Source: Arthrobacter sp. UNC362MFTsu5.1 | GTDB lineage: Bacteria; Actinomycetota; Actinomycetes; Actinomycetales; Micrococcaceae | NCBI RefSeq assembly: GCF_000685965.1 | Contig: NZ_JMLE01000001.1 | Coordinates: forward strand, 496,001-560,000 | Reading direction: 5' to 3' | Length of the DNA stretch: 64,000 bases | Part shown: positions 58,378-64,000 of the stretch, one piece after another | Layout of the letters: each line of letters starts with the position of its first letter | Position numbering within the stretch: position 1 is the first letter of the stretch | Notes under the pieces: model-generated | What the model was told of the DNA's origin: nothing | Database searches by the model: none | What the model saw: the letters and a program-made list of their open reading frames with translations, nothing else | Position numbers and translations under genes: made by a program

Positions 58378-58414
58378 GGGATGACGACGGCGGAGGAACC
58401 GCCGTCGTCATCCC
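58378..58414. terminator. Bidirectional terminator between NmrA-like gene and adk
   Basis: A perfect 16-base stem, GGGATGACGACGGCGG and its complement, closes a five-base AGGAA loop. It lies 33 bases after the plus-strand stop and 13 bases after the minus-strand adk stop. The plus strand continues CTTCATTGCTG and the minus strand TTTTTGACCC-like (from AAAAAGG at 58370-58376), so the adk side has a good U-tract overlapping the stem base. Confidence 0.85.
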
Positions 58415-58426
58415 TTCATTGCTGTT

Positions 58427-59020
58427 CTACAGTCCGCGGACGGGCACGCTGAGCACGTCGTCTATGCTGCCCAGGACCCGGTCCGTGACTTCCTCGATTC
58501 CGCCGATCCCGTCCACCCGGGTGAGGATCCCGCGCTCCGCATACTTGGCCACCACGGCCTCCGTCTGCTGGTGGTACAGGTCCAGCCGGTGGCGGATGAC
58601 GCCTTCGTTGTCGTCGCTCCGGCCGGTTTCCCTGGCCCGGCCCAGCAGGCGGGTAACCAGTTCCTCGTCGTCCGCTGTCAGCTGGAGAACCACGCTGAGG
58701 GCCTGGCTGGAAGCGGCGAGGATCCCGTCGAGGTACTCCACCTGTGCCACCGTGCGGGGATAACCGTCCAGCAGGAAGCCTTCAGTGGCATCGTCCTGGC
58801 TGAGCCTGTCCCGGACCATTTCATTCGTGACGCTGTCCGGCACGAAGTCTCCGTTATCCATGTATTTCCGGGCCTCAACGCCGAGCGGCGTGCCGCCCTT
58901 GACGTTGGCGCGGAAGATGTCGCCGGTTGAGATCGCCACCACGCCGAGGCGTTCGGAAATCCGTTCCGCCTGCGTTCCCTTGCCGGAACCGGGCGGACCA
59001 ATAATCAGCATTCTCGTCAT
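58427..59020 (-). CDS. adk: Adenylate kinase (short form)
   Basis: A 197-residue adenylate kinase that interconverts ATP+AMP and 2 ADP. It has the P-loop in MLIIGPPGSGKGTQAERISE, AMP-binding ISTGDIFRANVKGGTPLG, FLLDGYPRTVAQVEYLDG, and LLGRARETGRSDDNEGVIRH. The zinc-binding LID insert is absent, so it is the short form common in Actinobacteria. AAGGA lies seven bases before the ATG. It is alone here rather than in the secY operon, so it may be a second copy. Terminators flank it on both sides. Confidence 0.92.
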   Translation of the reverse strand: MTRMLIIGPPGSGKGTQAERISERLGVVAISTGDIFRANVKGGTPLGVEARKYMDNGDFVPDSVTNEMVRDRLSQDDATEGFLLDGYPRTVAQVEYLDGILAASSQALSVVLQLTADDEELVTRLLGRARETGRSDDNEGVIRHRLDLYHQQTEAVVAKYAERGILTRVDGIGGIEEVTDRVLGSIDDVLSVPVRGL

Positions 59021-59112
59021 TCGGTATTCCTTTGCTGGCTATATGGACGTCTTCGTCCTGGCCCGATGCTCCTGACCCGACGCTTGCGGCCGGGCTGCAT
59101 CGGCGCCTCACT

Positions 59113-59153
59113 GCAGAGTACGACGGCGGGGGCTCCCCGCCGTCGTACTCTGC
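59113..59153. terminator. Strong hairpin upstream of adk
   Basis: A perfect 19-base stem around ACGACGGCGGGG closes a three-base GCT loop. The plus strand then reads CCTTTTG. It lies 84 bases after the stop of the minus-strand small gene (59237) and 93 bases before adk, so it probably insulates adk from upstream transcription. Confidence 0.8.
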
Positions 59154-59236
59154 CCTTTTGTGCTGTTACCGGTAGTGATGATGCAGTGAGCGGCGGCGCC
59201 CAGGCACCGCGCGTACGGTGAACCCAGGACCCGTTG

Positions 59237-59473
59237 TCAGCGGGGTTCGGGCGTTTCGCCGTTCGCGACCGCCTCGATCCAGTCGACGGCCTCGTCCGAG
59301 AAATAGAACCCCGACGGACCGCTCTGACCAACCCACCATGCATCGCCGGCAACGTCGCCTCCGGCATTGGTGATCTCCGTGACCATCTCCGCCGGAACCG
59401 CGTCACCGTTGTTCGCAATAAGCCATTCCCTGGCCGACGGCTTCAGCCGCGGCCACCATTGCTCCATAGTCAT
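59237..59473 (-). CDS. Small hypothetical protein, 78 aa
   Basis: A 78-residue acidic soluble protein beginning MTMEQWWPRLKPSAREWLIA, with NNGDAVPAEMVTEITNAGGD and a closing FYFSDEAVDWIEAVANGE. Trp is frequent (six residues). GC3 bias is normal, so it is coding. ATG 59473 is preferred; ATG 59512 would add 13 residues (MVVQLPPKWQTAA). Neither has a clear ribosome binding site. I do not recognise the family. It is 57 bases downstream of pntB on the same strand and might be the last gene of that transcript. Confidence 0.65.
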   Translation of the reverse strand: MTMEQWWPRLKPSAREWLIANNGDAVPAEMVTEITNAGGDVAGDAWWVGQSGPSGFYFSDEAVDWIEAVANGETPEPR

Positions 59474-59529
59474 GGCCGCAGTCTGCCACTTCGGCGGCAA
59501 TTGCACGACCATCCCGGAACGGTTCCCTG

Positions 59530-61008
59530 CTAGAACGCTCTGAGGATGTCTTCGACGCGGGCTTTGGCGTCGCCGAAGAGCATTTGCGAGTTGTCGCGGT
59601 AGAACAGCGGGTTCTGGACGCCGGCGTAGCCTGCGGCCATCGACCTCTTGAACACCACGACGTTGTCCGCTTCCCACACCCGCAGTACGGGCATGCCCGC
59701 GATGGGGCTGGACGGGTCCTCGGCCGCGGCGGGGTTGACGGTGTCGTTCGCCCCGATCACCAGGACCACCGAGGTCCCGTCTAGGTCCTCGTTGATCTCG
59801 TCCATTTCAAGGACGATGTCGTACGGGACCTTTGCCTCGGCGAGGAGCACGTTCATGTGTCCGGGCAGGCGGCCGGCCACCGGGTGGATGCCGAACCTGA
59901 CGTTCACGCCGCGTTCGCGGAGCTGGTGGGCGAGTTCGGCGACGGGGTACTGGGCCTGGGCGACGGCCATGCCGTAGCCGGGGGTGATGACGACGGACGA
60001 GGCGTTGGCCAGCATTTCCGCGGTGGCCTGGGCCGTGATTTCGCGGTGCTCGCCGTGGTCTGTGTCTCCATTCGTGGTGGGAGCGGCGATGCCGAAGCCG
60101 CCGGCGATCACGGAGATGAAGGACCGGTTCATGGCCTTGCACATGATGTAGGACAGGTAGGCACCGGAGGAGCCCACCAGGGCGCCGGTGATGATGAGCA
60201 GGTCGTTGTTGAGCAGGAAGCCCGCGGCTGCCGCGGCCCAGCCGGAGTAGCTGTTGAGCATGGACACCACCACAGGCATGTCCCCGCCGCCGATGGAGGC
60301 GACCAGGTGCCAGCCCAGCCCCAGGGCGAGGATGGTGACAACGATCAGGAGCCACAGCTGGGAGTCGTTGACGTACCAGACCGTGAGGGCGACGAACGCG
60401 ACGAGGGCGCCGAGGTTGATGGCGTTCTTCCCCGGCAGCATCAGCGGTGAGGATTTCATCCGGGCCGAGAGTTTCAGGAACGCCACGATGGAGCCGGTGA
60501 AGGTCACCGCGCCGATGAAGACACCGATGAAGACCTCGGCATGGTGGACGGCCATCAGGTCCGGGGACAGCCCGGGGGCTTCGAGGTGCCCGTTCCAGCC
60601 GACGAGTACCGCGGCGAGGCCAACGAAGCTGTGCAGCAGGGCGATGAGTTCGGGCATGCCCGTCATCTCCACCACACGGGCGCGCCAGAGTCCGATGGCG
60701 CCGCCGACCAGTACCGCGGCCAGGAGCAGGATGAGCCCGGTCAGGCCGTGGCCCGTGCCCCAGGCGCCCTGCACGGTCAGCCAGACGGTGGCCGCCAGGG
60801 CGATGACCATCCCGGCAATGCCGTAGATGACCCCTGCCCGGGCCTTTTCATGTTTGCTCAGCCCGGCAAGGCTGAGGATGAACAGCAGGGCCGCGACGAT
60901 GTAGGCCGCCCCCGCGATGGAGTCGGCGGTCAACGGACCGGAGACGGTGTCGGACACGGTAAAGCTCCTCGTTAGGATTCCTGCTGCGGTTTCGGGTACG
61001 GCGCTCAT
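59530..61008 (-). CDS. pntB: NAD(P) transhydrogenase subunit beta
   Basis: A 492-residue membrane subunit of proton-translocating transhydrogenase. The N-terminal 300 residues form about eight helices with the conserved proton path motif [20 protein letters not shown] and [40 protein letters not shown]. The C-terminal NADP domain has [54 protein letters not shown] and [15 protein letters not shown]. It starts in an ATGA overlap with pntA. With pntA it makes NADPH from NADH at the expense of the proton gradient. Confidence 0.95.
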   Translation of the reverse strand: MSAVPETAAGILTRSFTVSDTVSGPLTADSIAGAAYIVAALLFILSLAGLSKHEKARAGVIYGIAGMVIALAATVWLTVQGAWGTGHGLTGLILLLAAVLVGGAIGLWRARVVEMTGMPELIALLHSFVGLAAVLVGWNGHLEAPGLSPDLMAVHHAEVFIGVFIGAVTFTGSIVAFLKLSARMKSSPLMLPGKNAINLGALVAFVALTVWYVNDSQLWLLIVVTILALGLGWHLVASIGGGDMPVVVSMLNSYSGWAAAAAGFLLNNDLLIITGALVGSSGAYLSYIMCKAMNRSFISVIAGGFGIAAPTTNGDTDHGEHREITAQATAEMLANASSVVITPGYGMAVAQAQYPVAELAHQLRERGVNVRFGIHPVAGRLPGHMNVLLAEAKVPYDIVLEMDEINEDLDGTSVVLVIGANDTVNPAAAEDPSSPIAGMPVLRVWEADNVVVFKRSMAAGYAGVQNPLFYRDNSQMLFGDAKARVEDILRAF

Positions 61009-62561
61009 GAACGTGCCTTGTCACCGCGGGAGAACATCGCGAGCATCCGCCGGGTGACAGCGAACCCGCCGAAAATGTTGATACTGGCCAGCAGGACCGC
61101 GACGGCGGCGAGAACCTGCATGACGGGGTTCTCGGAGGTGACCTGCAGCAGGGCACCGACCACGATGATCCCGGAGATGGCGTTGGTGACCGACATCAGC
61201 GGGGTGTGAAGGGCATGGTGCACCTTCCCGATGACGTAGAAGCCCACCACGATCGAGAGCATCAGCACCGTGAAATGCTGCGGCAGCGGAGCCGGCGCCA
61301 CCGTGTTGACCACAAACAACGCGGCGATGCCCGCGGCAAAGAGTCCGGCCTTGCCGGCGGCGCTGAGGCCTTCCTTCTTCTTCGGCGCAGTGCCTTCCGC
61401 GGCTGTAGTCTGCGTCTGCGCCGTCGGTGCGGCGGAGACCTGGACCGGCGGCGGCGGCCAGGTCTTCTCCCCGTCGCGCACCACGGTCACTGAACGCTGC
61501 ACGACGTCGTCGAAATCGATCCGCAGCTGGCCGTCCTTCTCCTTCGTCAGGAGCTTGAGCAGGTTCAGCATGTTCGTCCCGTACAGCTGGGACGCCTGCG
61601 CCGGCAACCGGGCCGGGAGGTCGGTGTAACCAAGGATCACCACACCGTTCTCCGTGACCACGCGCTCCCCGGCCACCGAGCCTTCCACGTTCCCGCCCTG
61701 CCCGGCAGCCATGTCAACGATCACGCTGCCGGACTTCATGCCGGCCACGTCCTCGGCCGTGAGCAGCTTCGGCGCCGGACGCCCCGGGATCAGGGCCGTG
61801 GTGATGATGATGTCCACGTCCCGTGCCTGCTCGGAATAGATCTCGGCTGCGCGCCGGTTATACGCCTCGGACGTGGCCTTGGCATAGCCGTCGGCGGACT
61901 TCATCTCTTCTTCCACCTCGACCTTGAGGTAGGTTCCGCCGATGGACTTCACCTGGTCGGCCACCTCGGGCCGCGGGTCGGTCGCACGGACGATCGCACC
62001 GAGGCTGGACGCAGCACCGATCGCGGCCAGCCCGGCGACACCGGCACCGGCCACCAGGACCTTGGCCGGCGGAACCTTGCCCGCCGCAGTCACCTGGCCG
62101 GTGAAGAACCGGCCGAATTCGTGGGCTGCCTCAATCACGGCGCGGTACCCGGCAATGTTCGCCATCGAACTCAGCACGTCCATCGACTGCGCCCGCGAGA
62201 TGCGCGGCACGGCATCCAGCGCCAGCGCCGTGATCGGCCGCGCGGCCAGTGCCTCCACCAGTTCCGGACGCAGCGCCGGGCTCAGCGTACCGATCAGCGT
62301 GGCGCCGTCGGCCAGCCGGCCGATCTCCTCCTCGGTGGGCGGATTGATCCGCAACACCACGTCACTGCCCCACGCGTCATCGGCGCCGACAATCAGCGCA
62401 CCCGCCGCCTCGTAGGCGTCGTCACGGAATGACGCGGACTCCCCCGCACCCTTCTCGACCACAACCTCGTAGCCCAACCCCAACAACTGCCCGACGGTGG
62501 CAGGCGTTGCCGCCACCCTCGTCTCGCGACCCAACTCGGCCACAATGCCAATACGTGTCAC
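61005..62561 (-). CDS. pntA: NAD(P) transhydrogenase subunit alpha (fused alpha1-alpha2)
   Basis: A 518-residue alpha subunit. The NAD-binding domain I spans about 1-370 with [57 protein letters not shown], and [21 protein letters not shown] Pro/Ala/Thr linker near 375-405 leads to the membrane part with three or four helices and [20 protein letters not shown]. The single-chain arrangement is like E. coli PntA (many Actinobacteria have separate PntAA and PntAB). Start GTG 62561 has GGGAGA about six bases upstream; GTG 62567 falls inside the site. The leader contains a terminator-like hairpin. Confidence 0.92.
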   Translation of the reverse strand: MTRIGIVAELGRETRVAATPATVGQLLGLGYEVVVEKGAGESASFRDDAYEAAGALIVGADDAWGSDVVLRINPPTEEEIGRLADGATLIGTLSPALRPELVEALAARPITALALDAVPRISRAQSMDVLSSMANIAGYRAVIEAAHEFGRFFTGQVTAAGKVPPAKVLVAGAGVAGLAAIGAASSLGAIVRATDPRPEVADQVKSIGGTYLKVEVEEEMKSADGYAKATSEAYNRRAAEIYSEQARDVDIIITTALIPGRPAPKLLTAEDVAGMKSGSVIVDMAAGQGGNVEGSVAGERVVTENGVVILGYTDLPARLPAQASQLYGTNMLNLLKLLTKEKDGQLRIDFDDVVQRSVTVVRDGEKTWPPPPVQVSAAPTAQTQTTAAEGTAPKKKEGLSAAGKAGLFAAGIAALFVVNTVAPAPLPQHFTVLMLSIVVGFYVIGKVHHALHTPLMSVTNAISGIIVVGALLQVTSENPVMQVLAAVAVLLASINIFGGFAVTRRMLAMFSRGDKARS

Positions 62562-62583
62562 GTTCACTCTCCCTCATCCATAC

Positions 62584-62615
62584 AAAAAGCCCGGACCGCT
62601 GTACCGCGGCCGGGC
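62584..62615 (-). terminator. Intrinsic terminator immediately upstream of pntA
   Basis: On the minus strand GCCCGGCCGC and GCGGTCCGGGC pair through a ten-base stem with one bulged base, closing a six-base GGTACA loop, and five T follow (62588-62584). This is a textbook rho-independent terminator. It ends only about 22 bases before the pntA start codon. It either terminates the transcript of the lost thiolase gene upstream, or acts as an attenuator in the pnt leader. Confidence 0.75.
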
Positions 62616-62754
62616 GAACCGACATTGGTTCATTTCTTCAGGGACCTACCAGACGGAACTTCGTCAAGCAAAGCTCGATCCGCCTGTCAGACAGGGACCC
62701 GTCAACCGAAAGCTGACGGTCCCTAAGACTCATGCCCAGTATGCCTTAATGCCG
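62616..62754. other. Intergenic segment with an additional hairpin
   Basis: This part of the 385-base gap before pntA has no convincing gene. It contains a ten-base stem with one bulge at 62694-62723, GGGACCCGTCA paired with TGACGGTCCC around a nine-base loop. On the minus strand it holds two TTGACG hexamers (for example in CTTGACGAAGTTCC) that could be -35 boxes for pntA. No -10 box is convincing. Confidence 0.4.
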
Positions 62755-62814
62755 CTACGAAACGTTTTCCATGACGACGGCGAGGCCTTGGCCGACGCCG
62801 ATGCAGATCGCGGC
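62755..62814 (-). pseudogene. C-terminal remnant of a thiolase
   Basis: On the minus strand, codons ending in TAG at 62755-62757 read AAICIGVGQGLAVVMENVS. This is the conserved C-terminal strand of thiolases (CxGxGxGxA motif with the second catalytic Cys: here CIGVGQG). Only about 19 codons remain; upstream the frame meets an unrelated plus-strand tail. The downstream terminator at 62584-62615 probably belonged to this gene. Loss of the body by deletion is the simplest explanation. Confidence 0.7.
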
Positions 62815-62816
62815 CC

Positions 62817-62906
62817 TACATTGGCTTCCCGCGCGTGCTCAACGCCCTGACCCAGCTCAAAGAGGTCATGGCGGAGCGCGGCATGGCCCCTGAATCCACC
62901 GACTAG
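62817..62906 (+). pseudogene. C-terminal remnant of an unidentified gene
   Basis: The plus strand reads YIGFPRVLNALTQLKEVMAE and RGMAPESTD followed by TAG at 62904, with normal GC-biased codon use and an amphipathic helix pattern. There is no start codon with a ribosome binding site in the 90 bases, and upstream is the thiolase remnant on the other strand. It looks like the last 29 residues of a truncated gene. I do not recognise the family. The junction with the thiolase tail near 62815 would be a deletion or rearrangement point. Confidence 0.5.
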
Positions 62907-62946
62907 CCCATCCCCGCATTTCCCTCATCACCCCTAAGGAACGTTC

Positions 62947-63738
62947 ATGCATTTGGTAATAGGACTCGGACCCATCGGCGGAAACATCGGCGCCCACCTG
63001 GCCGAACTGGGACAGGAGGTTTATGGCTACGACTTCAACCAGGAACGCATCCGCGAATGGTCGGCGGAGAACAAGTCGCCTGCCGGCAGCGACATGGCAG
63101 CTGTTCACTGGTCCTCAGTGGACAGTGTGCACATCGCGGTGCGGCTCGCGGACCAGGTCTCGTCAGTATTTGAGGCGCTCAAGGTACAGACGGCGCAGCC
63201 GTTGACGGTCTTTGTCCACACCACGCTGGCCCCCGCCGATGCCCGCGGAATCTTCTCGTCCGCCCCGGAGAACTGGCGCGCGTTCGAGGCCCCGGTCTCG
63301 GGGGGACCCCAGGGGGCACGTCAGGGCTCGATGACCATCTTCCTGGCCGGGCCCGCCCCCACCGACGCCGAAGACGCGCTGCTGGCCGAGATCTCCGGCC
63401 GCGTCTTCCGGATGGAATCCTACGGCCAGCCCGCCCTGGTCAAACTCCTCAACAACACCCTGGCCACCTACAACCTGGCCGCCACAGCACGCATGCTTAA
63501 CCTCGCGGCCGAACACGGCGTGCCGGCGAAGAACCTCTTCGAAGTCATCGGCGTCTCCACCGGCCAGAGCTGGATGAGCGACAACCTCATCGACGTCCAG
63601 TACGACCTCCTCCTGAAGGACGTCGGACTGCTCCGCGGCGAACTCGGCTCGCTGCCCACCGGGCACCTGAACGAGGATGTGGAACAGGCCATCCTCCAGG
63701 CACGCACTGCCCTGGGCGCCGACACCCCGGTCCGGTAG
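62947..63738 (+). CDS. NAD(P)-binding 6-phosphogluconate/3-hydroxyisobutyrate dehydrogenase-like protein
   Basis: A 263-residue beta-hydroxyacid dehydrogenase family protein. The cofactor motif is MHLVIGLGPIGGNIGAHLAE at the very start. FEAPVSGGPQGARQGSMTIF is the substrate loop, and the catalytic Lys is in YGQPALVKLLNNTLATYNLA. The chain is about 30 residues shorter than typical family members, mainly in the C-terminal helical domain. AAGGA lies five bases before the ATG. The substrate is not determined. It starts 40 bases after the truncated tail ending at 62906, so it may once have been in an operon with that gene. Confidence 0.85.
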   Translation: MHLVIGLGPIGGNIGAHLAELGQEVYGYDFNQERIREWSAENKSPAGSDMAAVHWSSVDSVHIAVRLADQVSSVFEALKVQTAQPLTVFVHTTLAPADARGIFSSAPENWRAFEAPVSGGPQGARQGSMTIFLAGPAPTDAEDALLAEISGRVFRMESYGQPALVKLLNNTLATYNLAATARMLNLAAEHGVPAKNLFEVIGVSTGQSWMSDNLIDVQYDLLLKDVGLLRGELGSLPTGHLNEDVEQAILQARTALGADTPVR

Positions 63739-63778
63739 GCACGAAGTCCGGGCCGTGGCCCGGAGTAGGATCACCCAC

Positions 63779-64000
63779 ATGGAATTCGTCGTGATGTACA
63801 GCGTGCGTGCAGGGACCGACCGCTCGCGCTTGATGGAAACGTTCCCCCGCCACAAGGCCTTTTACGAGGCCTTCCGCGCAGCCGGCGGCGGACTCATCGC
63901 GCTGGGCCCGTTCCAAACGACGGATCCCGCCGCCGGGTCCATGGGCATCTTCAGCTCCCGCGAGGATGCCGAGCGGTTCATCGCCGAAGATCCGTTCGTC
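63779..64000 (+). CDS. YciI-family protein, partial (3' end outside window)
   Basis: 74 codons are visible, opening MEFVVMYSVRAGTDRSRLME with TFPRHKAFYEAFRAAGG and SREDAERFIAEDPFV before the edge. The His in the FPRHK segment and the Asp of AEDPF are the conserved pair of the YciI fold, a ferredoxin-like domain also seen in muconolactone-type enzymes. AGGA lies eight bases before the ATG. The family normally has 90-120 residues, so only the last strand is missing. The function is unknown. It follows the dehydrogenase gene by 40 bases and is probably co-transcribed. Confidence 0.8.
   Translation, partial: MEFVVMYSVRAGTDRSRLMETFPRHKAFYEAFRAAGGGLIALGPFQTTDPAAGSMGIFSSREDAERFIAEDPFV

Noticed and set aside
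59154..59236. tRNA or small RNA before adk
   Set aside because: No cloverleaf or conserved TPsiC sequence; only the GC hairpin at 59113-59153.

Overview
The window is GC-rich, densely packed, codon-biased actinobacterial DNA. Gene content (MmyB-type XRE, FadR, IclR and PucR regulators, NodB-GT2 polysaccharide protein, cre-type cresol cluster, dicarboxylate catabolism) points to a soil member of the Micrococcaceae such as Arthrobacter or Pseudarthrobacter. The genus is inferred from content only. I saw no rRNA, tRNA, CRISPR array, transposase or phage gene.

Left part (1-6800): an ECF sigma factor cut by the window edge, a proline iminopeptidase, a QorB-like quinone reductase, a 2H-phosphoesterase-like protein, and a two-gene minus-strand unit. 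That unit pairs a GTP cyclohydrolase II / flavin-dependent monooxygenase fusion with a RibD-C-type reductase, behind a 51-bp dyad. It is the best candidate here for an undescribed pathway.

Carboxylic-acid region (6087-19869): a FadR regulator, a MatC-type carrier, a class III CoA-transferase and a fused two-domain carboxyltransferase (probably malonate or a related diacid). Next come a D-serine/D-threonine-dehydratase-like enzyme, a LysR regulator, tartrate/D-malate dehydrogenase, a DctA-type symporter and glycerate kinase, then a DASS transporter with a D-2-hydroxyacid dehydrogenase.

Middle (19928-34002): an XRE regulator divergent from cupin, aldo/keto reductase and exported flavodoxin genes; DUF1326 and VOC proteins; gamma-glutamyltransferase; an MFS exporter; YqeY; a lower-GC CHAT-protease/TPR gene that looks like an insertion beside a gene remnant; and an inositol/sugar porter with a LacI operator and LacI regulator. 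A RidA gene ends this stretch and closes the next operon.

33622-46189: a five-gene minus-strand operon (2-hydroxyacid oxidase, polar amino-acid-type ABC transporter, RidA) is divergent from a PucR regulator. It is followed by a 5'-3' exonuclease, a GNAT protein, a surface-polysaccharide group (NodB-GT2, Pro-rich membrane protein, acyltransferase 3) and a MarR regulator coupled to an MDR oxidoreductase.

47163-57229: a complete minus-strand cluster in the order creC-D-E-F-G-H-I-J plus an IclR regulator. It matches the Corynebacterium glutamicum 4-cresol pathway. CreHI phosphorylates the phenol, P450 CreJ with CreE and CreF oxidises the methyl group, CreD removes the phosphate, and CreG and CreC carry the product to 4-hydroxybenzoate.

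Right end: an NmrA-type protein, a short adenylate kinase, transhydrogenase pntAB, a 385-bp gap holding a textbook terminator and two gene tails (one a thiolase tail), an NAD-binding dehydrogenase and a partial YciI protein. Several intergenic hairpins share an ACGGCGG core.
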